Assembly: GCA_027596075.1 (NCBI GenBank) | Contig: JADGJC010000180.1 | Span: forward strand, 63,499-83,460 | Source: Rhizophlyctis rosea | Lineage: Eukaryota; Chytridiomycota; Chytridiomycetes; Rhizophlyctidales; Rhizophlyctidaceae | Reading direction: 5' to 3' | DNA: 19,962 bases | Part shown: piece after piece, positions 1 to 9,161 of the stretch | How the letters are laid out: the number at the start of each line of letters is the position of its first letter | Numbering within the stretch: position 1 is the first letter of the stretch | Position numbers and translations under genes: made by a program | Notes under the pieces: model-generated | What the model was told of the DNA's origin: nothing | The model's database searches: none | Seen by the model: the letters and a program-made list of their open reading frames with translations, nothing else

Positions 1-387
1 AGTGCCCGTTTGCGCCACAGGTTTCTCCTCCTCCTTCGCTTCATCCATCTCCACATCCTCGGAATAGTCACCTAGATCCTCACTCTCTTCCTCAACCTCC
101 TTGCTCTTCTTAGCTTGTCCCTTGCCTTTGGCTTTAGTGGCAGCCGGCGTCTTCTTCTTCGGAGCGGCACTCTTTGCCTTGCTCTTCACGGGCGCTGGAG
201 CTTCCTCTTCTTCAGGTTCTTCCGCAGTGACTTCCGCTTTACGGGCTCGCTTAGCACGGGGTTTGGTACTCTTTGCGGCACGGGTGCTTGCACTTCCAGC
301 TGGTTCCTGCACTTCGACATCTTCATCTGCAACGCGCTTTTTGTCTTGTATGGCTGCCAGCCGGGCGGAGGAGCGTGTTCCGACCAT
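1..387 (-). CDS. Partial gene for a charged, probably nuclear protein (N-terminal 129 residues)
   Basis: The reading frame opens at the ATG complementary to 385-387 (A at -3) and stays open for 129 codons to the window edge, so the C-terminus is missing. The protein begins MVGTRSSARLAA, then has a basic cluster (KPRAKRARK, residues about 43-51) that fits a nuclear localisation signal. Lys/Ala/Pro-rich stretches follow (KSKAKSAAPKKKTPAATKAKGKGQAKKSK), then an acidic segment (EVEEESEDLGDYSEDVEMDEAKEEE). No folded domain is visible in this part. Such alternating basic and acidic tails precede the catalytic or binding domain in many chromatin and DNA-repair proteins, but nothing here says which. 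Coding bias and the lack of stops over 387 bases make it a real gene; the function is unknown. Confidence 0.7.
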   Translation of the reverse strand, partial: MVGTRSSARLAAIQDKKRVADEDVEVQEPAGSASTRAAKSTKPRAKRARKAEVTAEEPEEEEAPAPVKSKAKSAAPKKKTPAATKAKGKGQAKKSKEVEEESEDLGDYSEDVEMDEAKEEEKPVAQTGT

Positions 388-944
388 CTTCAGAGATTCA
401 CTAGTGATCTTTAGGAGAAGAAGTGGGATGGTGAGATTGACCCTCTTTATGAGCAGACGTTTGGGTGGAGGAGGCCAAACACAGGCCTTCTTTGCCTCCG
501 ACTTCCGAAGGGTCCGCCTGTCGCAGCCACCGCGGCACGCGTTCAAACTTTGACAGGTTGGCGTCGTAAATACAATGGATCACAATATGCGCCACACATA
601 TTTGTTTACTTCAGCTGATGTAAACAAACAAGAGATTGGATACTTGTTTCTGTTGCAAAACCAATCCCACCGAAGCGATGCGACTGTCGGAATCGTTCGC
701 TAAATGCAGCTGTAAACATCTCTTGACATCTTCACCCGGCATGCACCACAATGCGATTCCTGTGATCAAATCGGATTTTGCATATTCTAACGGTTTTCTT
801 TATTCCATGAATGCCGGCATGGACCGTACAAAGGTAAGGGCGCGATCAACGCACATATCTAAGCACTCTACTCTACGAGTGCTCGTTTCTAATTATCTAC
901 ATGAAAGGCATAGCTAACTAACTTGGGAAGGATTGGGAAGGAAT
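388..944. other. Intergenic: promoter of the leftmost gene and 3' side of the xylanase gene
   Basis: No convincing gene. A 93-codon frame at 636-917 starts at TTG, has a Cys/His/Ser-rich composition unlike the neighbours and no family features. The interval holds a near-perfect palindrome at 601-628 (see separate entry) about 210 bases before the start of the leftmost gene, and a short tandem tgggaagga repeat just beyond the xylanase stop. Confidence 0.5.
601..628. promoter_or_regulatory. 28-bp near-perfect palindrome with two inverted forkhead-type sites
   Basis: The arms TTTGTTTAC and GTAAACAAA are exact reverse complements, and the centre contains the palindrome TCAGCTGA; 26 of 28 positions are symmetric. 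GTAAACAA is the classic forkhead-factor core and CAGCTG is an E-box. The element lies upstream of the minus-strand gene that starts at 387. A regulatory role is inferred from motif and position only. Confidence 0.4.
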
Positions 945-2262
945 TTACTTGCGGATGGCGCGGGCAGTGGGCTTGGTGTAAGCCTTGGTGGTGGTAGTCT
1001 TCTTGGTGGTGGTGGTGGTAGTCTTGGTGGTGGTAGTGGTGGTAGTCTTGGGGGGGTTGGTGGTGAGAGCGCGGACGATACCGTCGTAAGCGGGCTTAGG
1101 CTGGTAGTTTTCGTCCCAGGCGAGGGCGGAACCTTGGGTGGAGAAGACTCCGGGGATCTGATTTGGAATGTGGTGAAAGATTAGTGACGATGAACATGCT
1201 TGTGTGATGATGATACTTGAAGATACATACCCAAGAGTAGTTGTCAGAGATACCCCAGAGAGTGACACCCAAGCACTTTCCCGGAAGCTTGGCAGCGTTG
1301 ACAGCCAAGCAAGCACGGAAGACGGCCTCGTAGTCCTTGCCTTGTTGAGCCAACTTGTCGTCGGTGAAGGGTTGGTCCATGCGGATGTCCAACTCAGTGA
1401 TGGCAACATCGACACCCAAAGAAGCAAACTTCTTGAAGGTGGCCTCCATGGTGGAAGGAACCTGGCCGACGATCATGTGGGCTTGAGCACCGAGGCCGTG
1501 AATAGGGACACCCTTGGCCTTCAACTTCTTGATGAGGTTGTAGGTAGCGTCAGACTTTTGGGGAGCTTCACCCTCCATGTTGTAGTCGTTGATGAAGAGC
1601 TTGGCGGTGGGGTCGACTTCGTGGGCAGTGCGGAAAGCGAGCTCGATGAAGTCGGTGGAGTTGTCGTAGTTGAACCCGTAGATGGGGTCCTGGCGGTAGT
1701 TGGCGGCGGCAGAGTCGTCGATGAGTTCGTTGACGACGTCCCATTGGGCGAGTTGACCGTGGTAGTAACCGGCCTCACCGCGAATATGGCGGACGATGAT
1801 GGCTTCCATTTCCTCCTTGGTGTAGGTCTTGGATGTGACCCAGTTGGCGAGCTGAGAGTGCCAGACCTATTGATTCAATGCAAACAGAATGGTTAATCCC
1901 AAATCTCTCTGATTGCGCAACGAAATGAAATCTCGATCGGTGATACATACGAAAGTGTGGCCACGAACGTGAGCACCAATCTTCTTAGCGTTCGCAACAA
2001 TGATGTCAGAGTTGGTGAAGTTGAACACAGCAGGTTGGGGCTCGGTGACCTCCCACTTCATGTCGTTCTCAGGGGTAACCATGTTGAACTCCCTGTCGAA
2101 GATCGCCGTCCATTTCGCGTCGTTGAGGTATCCGGTGCTGAGAGCGGTACCGACATAGATGCCGTGCTTGGCAGCAAGGTCCTTCAGAGGGGCCGGTTGG
2201 CTGGCGGCGTTCACGGAGGAAGCGGCGAGAACGGCGAGGGCGGCGGCGGCGGAGAACTTCAT
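945..2262 (-). CDS. Secreted GH10 endo-1,4-beta-xylanase with Thr/Lys-rich tail (3 exons)
   Basis: Exons on the minus strand are 2262-1951, 1866-1231 and 1157-945, joined by two introns that both start GTATGT and end AG; the phases agree and give 386 residues. Residues 1-19 are a signal peptide (MKFSAAAALAVLAASSVNA). The GH10 barrel then shows TPENDMKWE, RGHTFVWHSQ, WDVVNE with the acid/base Glu151, INDYN, QAHMI, ITELDIR with the nucleophile Glu262, LWGISDNYSWI across the last splice, and the terminal LAWDENYQPKPAY. The enzyme cleaves internal bonds of xylan outside the cell. After the catalytic domain comes a Thr-rich linker interrupted by Lys, ending TKPTARAIRK; no carbohydrate-binding module follows, though such linkers usually lead to one. 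A TATA box lies 86-93 bases before the ATG. The start is fixed by the signal peptide and A at -3. Confidence 0.95.
972..1056. repeat. GGT/GTA-rich trinucleotide repeat encoding the Thr/Lys tail
   Basis: An imperfect run of ggt and agt triplets on the plus strand reads as Thr codons, with occasional Lys, on the minus strand. It lies wholly inside the last xylanase exon, so length changes by whole triplets would alter only the linker. Confidence 0.8.
1158..1230 (-). other. Intron 2 of the xylanase gene
   Basis: This 73-bp interval begins GTATGT and ends AG on the minus strand. Removing it joins DNYSW to IPGVF, the usual GH10 sequence at this place, with no phase change. Confidence 0.92.
1867..1950 (-). 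other. Intron 1 of the xylanase gene
   Basis: This 84-bp interval begins GTATGT and ends AATAG on the minus strand. Its removal joins RGHTF to VWHSQ, a strongly conserved GH10 stretch. Confidence 0.92.
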
Positions 2263-3122
2263 TTTGGTGGGGTTATGAGGGATGAGAGGTGGGTTTGGTG
2301 TGGGTATGCGACGAGGACTTCGAGGAGGCTGTTGCGAGGGGCGCGGGTTTTTATATCCGTTTTGATGAAGAGTGGCTTCAAGTCCGCTACCACGGCTACC
2401 TCTGCGCAACGGCTCTATTTTCCCTGGAGGGTGTGACTGCAATAGGCTTTGCACCGTCTCGGCATTCTCCAACACGCTGCGCAAAAATCCGGTGTCACAC
2501 AAGGGTCTTGCCAATTCGAAGGGGGAATATTCGAAAGAACACAACTTCGATCCACGCGCGGCTCGGAACTTCGAGCCGAAGGTTCTCTCATTACCGTTTA
2601 TAGAAGGTTGTCCCACATTGTGCATGTAACACAGGAGGGCACGGGCACGTGCTCCCGAAATGGCAACATTACGGACAGGAAAATGGAGATGGATTGGAGC
2701 TGCCCTGAAACGCGTCTTTCCCTCCTTCTGGCTCTTCTCCAACCAAATTCCCCATTCATAATCATTTCGGTGGCTACAGTGGCGAGCACTAGCGACTACC
2801 CTCTTCGGCTGGAAACACGTCGAAAATTTGGGAAAGATATAATTCATCCGCAGGTGCAGGTGCGCAGACGCGATACGGATGGATCCATCTAAAGGACATG
2901 TGGTTATGAGACTTTGCGAAACGGAGCGAGCGCGGTCGGACTTTCTCTCGCTATCTCTCGGTCGGCTATCAACCTATGCTCAATTTTTACCGGAAAGTGA
3001 CATCAATAGAACATTCGACAGGGTGCCACTATACCATCATCTTGAGAGGCTCAGGTCCTTTCTTTGAACGTTCGTTATTATTGAGACATCCATACATGGC
3101 GGTGCAATGAGATCGGGGATCC
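2263..3122. other. Xylanase promoter and intergenic DNA
   Basis: No supported gene. Several overlapping frames of 60-150 codons exist on both strands, but none has family features or a good start. Near 2543-2585 there are two copies of aacttcga and a hairpin (gaacttcg/cgaaggttc, 2566-2585, one-base bulge), 300-320 bases before the xylanase start. These could be regulatory, but I cannot assign a factor. Confidence 0.4.
2348..2355 (-). promoter_or_regulatory. TATA box of the xylanase gene
   Basis: TATAAAAA on the minus strand, 86-93 bases before the ATG at 2262. Similar TATA elements stand before the GFA and cutinase genes in this window. Confidence 0.6.
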
Positions 3123-3631
3123 TCAAATCACTGCGGTAACCACGCAAGAATGGTAAGGACATTTCGTAAGATTGCCATTCAGTCTCCAGTGCTCATGTAA
3201 TTCGGGCATTACATCAAGATCATTATGATCAAAATGGTCATTATGCGTGTTTGGTCTGATGAATTCACTGCTCTGGGCCATGTGCGTCGCACTCAATGCC
3301 GGGCCGCTTCCGATGGTGCAAACCATGGCCCCCCTGTTGTCAGATACATGGAAGAGAATTCCTGTGGTTGGCTGTGGTGGCGAGACATCGAGTATGGCAG
3401 GGTCTCTTATGAAAAGCTTGGAACGAACCTCCTCGCCATCCAAATCCACACTCTTAGTGTGGGCAATGACTTCATGGATTGCCTTGACACAAGTTTACAC
3501 ATCTCAGTGCGCTCCGATGCCGTCATTACGTTGAGTTCTCCGTGAAAATTACGGACTGGATCCTGTCGGTATGTTTCCCGGGTCGGCGAGCACCTAAGTT
3601 CCTGGGGCAGTACATAAATCCAATGGTCCAT
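3123..3631 (-). pseudogene. Coding-looking, frame-broken hypothetical stretch
   Basis: Two minus-strand frames overlap: 3631-3407 (74 codons, from ATG, MDHWIYVLPQELRCS...) and a second frame open from about 3480 to the stop at 3123-3125. The second reads VIAHTKSVDLDGEEVRSKL, then IRDPAILDVSPPQPTTGILF and a His/Asp-rich end. Its composition looks like a real protein and its codons are balanced, but there is no ATG near its start; a TAA lies just before it. Either an intron with weak borders or a frameshift joins the two, or this is a relic. I do not recognise the family. Confidence 0.25.
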
Positions 3632-3782
3632 GGAGCAGACCTATCATCCTAGCAAAGCCATCCCCTTGGACCCTATCCTGTGTTTATTTACATTTCCATC
3701 CATCGACGACTGCTCGAGATGTATCTAGGTTTAGTCATGTCTTGGTTCAAGTACATATCCCCTCCGCCCCAATCCCCACCAT
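3632..3782. other. Short intergenic gap beyond the rhomboid gene
   Basis: No gene seen. It contains GTAAATAAACA on the minus strand (3681-3691), the same 11-mer found on the plus strand at 16207-16217. Confidence 0.4.
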
Positions 3783-5350
3783 CTATCTCCTCCCATCCCT
3801 GTCTAACACCGGTCTCCACTCCTCTAACTTCCTCTGTCCCCAAACCCACCACTGCCTACCAAACATCATATACAGGTATCCAACAGCCGCCCCACTTAGA
3901 TGGGCCGCATGGTCCAAAAACTGCCATCCTTGTATCAACCCAGCAACATCAAACAGTACTAGCGCAGGTATTAGTTGGTCCATTGTGAAGTTGATGCCGG
4001 GGAGGAAGATGAGGCCAACGGGAGCGTGAGGGATCGCGAATGAGAGGCTGTTTGAAAGGTGATGGAGTAAAGTGAGGAGTTCTCGACACTGTCATAGGCG
4101 GAGCAGACTTGCTGAAAACTTACGCGGCAAGTAGTGCCCACAAGGCTCCACTAGCGCCCACACTGGGCTTGATGCGCCGTCTTCCGTGCCACCACAATAC
4201 GTTCATAAGGTGTGAGCCGAGAGACGACAATGCCCCAGCACTGAAGTAAAAGGCTAGAAAATGTTCCGCCGAGTGGAAGATGTGATGATAGAACAGTGGG
4301 AAGAAACTGTTCAGTGCGTACATGTTGAACCTGGGATACGGTATGAATGTTGTTAGTGGTGTACAAACTCGTTGGCATTTGATTACATGTTCTTCACAAC
4401 AGATATGGCCCAATGGGTTCCAAATGCTGTTACTGCCAATCGAAACTGAACAGAAGTACTAACCATAGATGTAGCAGACTCTCATGACTGAAGGTCGCCG
4501 TAAGCATCGTATGTACGCGTCCCGACAACGGATGATGAGCAAAATGCCGCATCATGAATGGTTGAAATGTTGGAAACCTCCAGGCCACCCACACCAAGAC
4601 ATTGACCCCAATGATGCTCCAGACCACCTTTTGGCTCTCTCTCGCCGTTTTGATAGTGTTGTGGACCGAGTCTTTCGTGTGAAATAAGACGTCCTCAACA
4701 TCCCGGACAAAAGCTGCAATTTCCGGAGCATTGCGATCAAGCCAAGTTGATGAATGAGAGCGATGTGACTGGGGTTGTTGATTGGAAGCGCCTGGTCCGA
4801 AGAAAGCTTCTATGATAGACTGAGGATCTAGGAAAGGGCGGCGTTCTGCGTCCCAACGGCGGCGCGCATGGATGTAGGATGCGAGGGAGTAGGATATGAT
4901 TACGACGGATGCGGTGAAAAGAACAGGTTTGAGGATGGAGGGGCGGTTATATGTATCCCATTCCGGGGATTCGTTCTCCTCTTCCCGCTCATACTGTTGC
5001 TGTTGTTGGTAATGAGGGGTTGGCGGATCTTCGTGAACGGTCCCAGCCGGAACCAGGTTTATTCGACCTAAAGGACGGCGGATGAGGCGTGAATAACTTC
5101 GCGATGTGGTCGGTGAAGGGAATGGGGTTGTTGATCGAGTGGGGGAAGATGGTAGAAGTGAGTGCTTTATGGGCACAAGAGGACGTTGGAAGGTGACGGT
5201 TGAGAAAACGGCGAGATGGAGGTGACTTAGGCGAGTAGCGGCTCGGTGTGAAGGTTGCGGAATCAGCTGTAAGTATTGTGGTGAGGCACCGATCGGCGAC
5301 GTCCAACGGGAGGGAAGCAAACGTTGGAGGTGTAGTTGACGCCCTATCAT
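3783..5350 (-). CDS. Mitochondrial rhomboid protease, PARL/Pcp1/Rbd1 type (3 exons)
   Basis: Exons on the minus strand are 5350-4464, 4330-4124 and 4047-3783. Phases agree and give 452 residues. The N-terminus (MIGRQLHLQRLLPSRW..., rich in Arg/Ser, poor in acids) looks like a mitochondrial presequence. A first membrane segment lies at about 140-160, separate from the rhomboid core at about 242-430, as in the 1+6 arrangement of PARL-type enzymes. The core shows FSHESLLHLWFNMYALNSF, the catalytic serine Ser356 in SVGASGALWA, and the catalytic histidine His414 in DHAAHLSGAAVG. By family knowledge it cleaves membrane proteins in the inner mitochondrial membrane, such as Mgm1/OPA1-type and PINK1-type substrates. 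Both catalytic residues are present, so it should be active. The exact start is less sure than the core. Confidence 0.9.
4048..4123 (-). other. Intron 2 of the rhomboid gene
   Basis: Begins GTAAGT and ends AACAG on the minus strand, 76 bp. Removal joins ALWALLA to ALSFAIPHAPVGL in frame, with a split Ala codon. Confidence 0.85.
4331..4463 (-). other. Intron 1 of the rhomboid gene
   Basis: Begins GTTAGT and ends CCCAG on the minus strand, 133 bp. Removal restores HLWFNMYAL, a conserved rhomboid stretch; the Trp codon is split. Confidence 0.85.
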
Positions 5351-5761
5351 TACTATCGGGGTCTCTTATATCGCGCAAGATTGGAAAGAGTAAAGTGGGT
5401 GTTGATGGTGCCTACCTATTACTAGATGTGAAGATGCAAGGAAACCAAAAGGGAAGCCCAAGAGCGTTGTGTTGTGCGGACTGACCGGGATTCGATCCCG
5501 GCGCTCCCAGCTCGGACACCACATGCATCTTGAGCCACACAGTGCCACCAAACCGCAGGTCCAGGTGACGCGGTTTCTTGCTCACGTCAACGTCTTCAAG
5601 TCTTGCTCGATATCATGAACGCTTTCATCTCTTCCACACCCCTCATTCCCTCACTCCCATATCCATATCTGCCTTCTTTCAAGTGGGCCTGTTTCGATAC
5701 CTTGATAGTTCCTCCTACTTTCCAGTAGTCACATATTCATAAACTCTCTGGTTGAAAAGGC
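5351..5761. other. Divergent promoter region between rhomboid and RING genes
   Basis: The two neighbours are transcribed away from each other from here. No protein gene is supported. The interval contains a tRNA-like B box (separate entry); the local translation SWERRDRIPV is the kind of peptide that tRNA T arms give. Confidence 0.5.
5478..5546 (-). ncRNA. tRNA-like element (possible degenerate tRNA)
   Basis: On the minus strand 5501-5485 forms a perfect 5-bp T-arm (CCGGG-ATCGAAT-CCCGG) with T55, C56, G57, A58 and Y60 in place, matching a Pol III B box except for one base. TGGCTCAAGATG (5537-5526) resembles an A box. The ends GGCACTG and CAGTCC can pair as an acceptor stem with a bulge, and a TTTT run follows at 5450-5447. 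I could not fold a normal D arm plus anticodon arm, so no isotype is given. It may be a tRNA relic or a chance match. Confidence 0.25.
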
Positions 5762-7255
5762 ATGAGCAAGCCTGCTGGGCCACCCGCAACTTCCCCATTT
5801 CTTTCGCTGCGCAGGAGGTTATGTGTCTCGGTGGTAGCCCAATTACTTCTCATTGTGCTGCTTCTGAGTGCTGGACCTGTTGACGGCACCGTCGTGCTAC
5901 TGCGAAGAAATGAAACCATTGAGGTAGGTGGTGTTTCGAACCTAGCAGGCAGGGCGGCAGGAACACGTCAGTGGCTTTTGGCGCATTCCCTGGCACAACT
6001 TTTGATATCGTTGGGTGCAAAACATTCAACATTCCGCATTCCGTAGGACCGCATAGCAGCCTTCGGGCCCGACATCCCATTGGAAGGTCTTCCCGGTACA
6101 CTCCTCCCCGTTGACCTTCTCACTGCTCCATCCTCATCGTCCGGATGCAATCCCATCCAATCCCCATCAACACAACGTTGGATCGCCTTGGTCCAACGCG
6201 GGGAGTGCTCCTTCCTTACCAAAGTCCGCGCCATGCAAGCCTCAAATGCAACAGCGGTGATTGTCGGAGATGACACATACCAACCCGCACTGATCACCAT
6301 GTATGCGTCAGAGGACACAAGCGACGTAGTAATTCCATCCGTTTTCGTCGCACGGGCTGCGTACGAGTCAATACTTGAGGAAGTTCAGCGTGAAAATGGA
6401 CCAGAACCTCGTCATGTCTTTGCAACTCAGATGGAAAGGCGTAGTTCGAGATCTCGTGAAAAGCGGCATCCTTATGCTTCACGAGGATCCATTGCTTCGC
6501 CACCGCCACCAGTAACGGGCATAGACGTCCTCCTCCTCCCTAATGACTTCTCGACTCCCCTAGTTGAAATCCTCCTCATCACCGTCATCTCACCCGCAGC
6601 CGTCATGCTCGCACTATACCTAACATGGACATACCGCGATTATGTGAAGCGGAAGAATGAGGTCGCGCCGCTAGAGGCGGTTGCGAACCTGCCTGTTAAG
6701 ATATATGTTGAGCCCGAGGTGCGGGACGGGGAGGAGAGACGGGTGGATGGCACTGATGGAGAGGGAGGAGAAGGGGGAGTAGAGCATGGTGGTGCTTCTA
6801 GAGGCACAGGTGGTAGGGATGTCCAGACAAAGTGTGCTATCTGCTTGGAGGACTTTCAGAACGGTGACGAAGTGCGAATCTTGCTGTGCAAGCATGAGTT
6901 CCATGTCGCATGTGTGGATAGGTATGTAGGACTTTTCGGCTCACGGCAGAATCTGTGCCATGCATCTTCCCTCCTTTCATGGCTAACATTTTGACTTTTA
7001 CAAAGGTGGTTAACAAAACGCAAACGCACCTGTCCAATCTGCAAGCAAGATACCTGCCCCACCCCTCCCTCCGACGCCTCATCGTCACCCAACCCTGCAG
7101 CCTCATCGTCCTCCACCTCACAGCCGGCTGAAGACGGGGATGAAACAACACCTTTGTTAATGGGGACGAGCACCAGTCGGGACGAGGAGGAGGGGAAGGC
7201 TGAGGAGGAGGGGAAAGTAGATGGTGGTAACGAGGGACCAAAGGAGGAAGTTTGA
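5762..7255 (+). CDS. PA-TM-RING membrane E3 ubiquitin ligase (3 exons)
   Basis: Exons are 5762-5923, 6047-6921 and 7006-7255, giving 428 residues. A hydrophobic signal or anchor lies at about 20-42. A protease-associated (PA) domain follows at about 44-175, with FGPDIPLEGLPG, VQRGECSFLTKVRAMQ and ATAVIVGDD typical of the fold. A membrane helix spans about 226-250. The cytosolic part has a C3H2C3 RING-H2 finger: Cys317, Cys320, Cys335, His337, His340, Cys343, Cys355, Cys358. Proteins with this order (RNF13, plant RMR, fungal relatives) sit in endosome, vacuole or Golgi membranes and attach ubiquitin to membrane cargo. The tail after the RING is Ser/Pro-rich, then acidic, with an ETTPLL motif that fits an acidic dileucine sorting signal. 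The last splice falls inside the RING and restores VDRWLTKRKRTCPIC. Confidence 0.92.
5924..6046 (+). other. Intron 1 of the PA-TM-RING gene
   Basis: Begins GTAGGT and ends CGTAG, 123 bp, phase 0. Removal joins NETIE to DRIAAFGPDIP, the expected start of the PA domain core. Confidence 0.85.
6922..7005 (+). other. Intron 2 of the PA-TM-RING gene
   Basis: Begins GTATGT and ends CAAAG, 84 bp, with a ctaac branch-like sequence at 6983-6987. Removal completes the RING finger in frame. Confidence 0.92.
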
Positions 7256-7491
7256 TGGAATGGTGGGGAATGCTCTATTCGCTTTGTATCTAATTGGGGC
7301 ATTTTACCGTTTGTTGATAGTGTGTTTTTACTCGCTTCTTTTTGTATTTGTTGCGCAAATTAGGGTTTTGTATATAGTAGTGTATGTCTCATTTGCCCTG
7401 TTGGGGCGTGTGATTTGAGATCTGGTAGTTGGTTTCTTGGTTACCACTTGGAGAGGCAGATTCTGATTTTTTTGATGCTGGATATCGATTT

Positions 7492-7510
7492 TCTCATTCT
7501 TCGAATGAGA
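7492..7510. repeat. Perfect 8-bp hairpin downstream of the RING gene
   Basis: TCTCATTC and GAATGAGA flank a 3-base loop (TTC). It lies 237 bases beyond the RING stop codon and could act in RNA 3' processing or be chance. Confidence 0.4.
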
Positions 7511-7833
7511 CATGAGTATTTGAGGTTGTTGGACAAAGCATATCAGGGCCCGATGCTCTATGATGGTACACAATATTTGTCACAAATTCAGAAAAAAATC
7601 TGAAGGCCTCCTTTCATACTTGTGTTTAAAGCCTCCACGAATAGGTTTACGCATGCTTGCATGCGCTTCGAGACTTACAGGCAAACAGAAGTTTGAAAAA
7701 GGAGTTTGTTCACTGGCGTTGAGGCGCAGCAAACGCGTCTCCACCGCCACCAGGATTCATGCATCCCCCCCGCTCATCAGAACATGAATAAAGTTTGGCA
7801 GACCGCAGTCATCCTTTCAGGCTTTTTGGCAAC

Positions 7834-7840
7834 TATAAAA
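7834..7840 (+). promoter_or_regulatory. TATA box of the GFA-family gene
   Basis: TATAAAA, 73-79 bases before the ATG at 7913. Confidence 0.6.
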
Positions 7841-7912
7841 CCGCTTGATAAGGATTGACACGATCGTTCAACTGTTTGAAGCTATTCGACTCGCAAGTAC
7901 TTTCAATCCATC

Positions 7913-8472
7913 ATGGGCGAAAACAAGAAGACAACTCTGACTGGCGGCTGTCACTGCGGAAAAGTTCGCTACCGCATTTCGGCCGACAAACCTCTCTTTT
8001 CCTCGTTTTGTCATTGTACGATCTGCCAGCGCATATCAGGGTCAGTTACTGGAATGCTTCTCTCGCTGATTGCTCATTCAAAACATACACCTTTAGGGAA
8101 GACTAACCGGCAATAAACATTATGTTCTCACACAGCGGTCTGGTCCACATCTACACCGGTTTCGACCCGAAAGAAGTCACCATAACCTCAGGCGCCGACC
8201 ACATCGATTCGTACAAATCCACACCGAGCGTCGTCCGTTACCGCTGCAAAACATGTGGGTCACCAATAGGTGGTGAACTTTCTACCCCGGAAATGAAGTT
8301 CCGAGATATATGTCCGACCACCTTAGATAGGGATGCAAATGAAAGGGTGCAATGGCCGGAGGAGTGGAAACCGACAGAGCACATCTTCTATCCTAGTCGG
8401 ATGGTGGATGTCAAGGACGGGTTGCCGAAGTATAGGAGGTTTAGTTTTGATTCGGAGACTGTCCCAGAGTGA
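7913..8472 (+). CDS. GFA/CENP-V-family zinc protein (2 exons)
   Basis: Exons are 7913-8040 and 8136-8472, giving 154 residues. The start codon has a strong context (A at -3, G at +4). The protein is one GFA domain: the zinc-binding cysteines are Cys13 and Cys15 (GGCHCGKVRY), Cys33, Cys35 and Cys38 (FCHCTICQRISG), and Cys80 and Cys83 (RCKTCGSPIGG), the standard seven. STPSVVRYRC before the last pair is also typical, and the length matches single-domain members. The family was named after a bacterial glutathione-formaldehyde enzyme, but most fungal members have no known substrate, so I assign only the fold and zinc binding. Confidence 0.9.
8041..8135 (+). other. Intron of the GFA-family gene
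   Basis: Begins GTCAGT and ends CACAG, 95 bp, with a gactaac branch site at 8101-8107. The Gly codon after RIS is split. Confidence 0.85.
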
Positions 8473-9161
8473 CCTGGAATCAGGGATCTAGAAAACTGAA
8501 TTGGCTTCGCGAGAATGTACTTATCTATCTTTCTCAAATTTATGTTGTTGTTTTGTCGTGATTTCGGTTGCACCCATGGGTGTCGGCGTGTAGACTGTAG
8601 ATGTGGATCCCTTCGGCTCTCCTTTCAAACTTTGTGAAATGGGTTTGACAGCTCTGTGTTCAACTCGAACATCGAACTTTTGCGCCACCATAAACGTGTT
8701 CCGCTTGTTCCAACAGGCTCGATTTTCCCCGCGATCTTCCTTTTCACAAAGTTTCATTTTCACAATTTTCATAATAACTTGAAACTGGGGGTGTCGTCCA
8801 TACAATACGAGAATCGATATTACATACCAGGTAATTCAAATCAAGGACATATGATCACATAACTTCACATGGATGCCAGGAGACTGAAAGTGGTCACACT
8901 CCACGAGGAAGTCGGAGGAATCTGATCAAGTGTCATGCCATATTATAGGTGCAATGCCATAGCTTAACCATAATGTTGCACCCAGATACAATTTTGGATT
9001 CTGTGATATATTTTTGCCTACCAGCATGGGATCAGTTTGAAGCCGAAAGCGAAACGTACGTGTCTTTGTGTCGTTATTACAGTCTTCAGCAGTGCCAATT
9101 GACATTAAGTGGAGATTTCATCGGTGTTTATTCCCCTGTGTTTTCATTGCGAAGCGAGCCG
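8473..9161. other. Intergenic region before the TIR-like pair
   Basis: No gene is supported up to about 8972. A plus-strand frame is open from there into the next gene, so part of 8973-9161 could be coding if the upstream start is used. A 13-bp inverted repeat (8627-8639 and 8742-8754) is listed separately. Confidence 0.45.
8627..8754. repeat. 13-bp perfect inverted repeat, arms 102 bp apart
   Basis: AAACTTTGTGAAA at 8627-8639 is the exact reverse complement of TTTCACAAAGTTT at 8742-8754. The arms enclose 102 bp with no coding potential. A small foldback element or MITE relic is possible, but I see no clear target-site duplication. Confidence 0.5.

Larger units (their letters stand above)
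7256..7912. other. 3' region of the RING gene and promoter of the GFA gene
   Basis: No supported gene. The first half is T-rich and fits a 3' untranslated region. It holds a perfect hairpin at 7492-7510 and a TATA box at 7834-7840, both listed separately. Confidence 0.5.

Noticed and set aside
636..917. 93-codon plus-strand frame
   Set aside because: Starts at TTG, composition unlike protein, no family features, lies in a promoter-like interval.
945..1896. Long plus-strand frames opposite the xylanase (933-1184, 1204-1896)
   Set aside because: Shadows of the GC-rich third positions and Thr repeat of the xylanase on the other strand.
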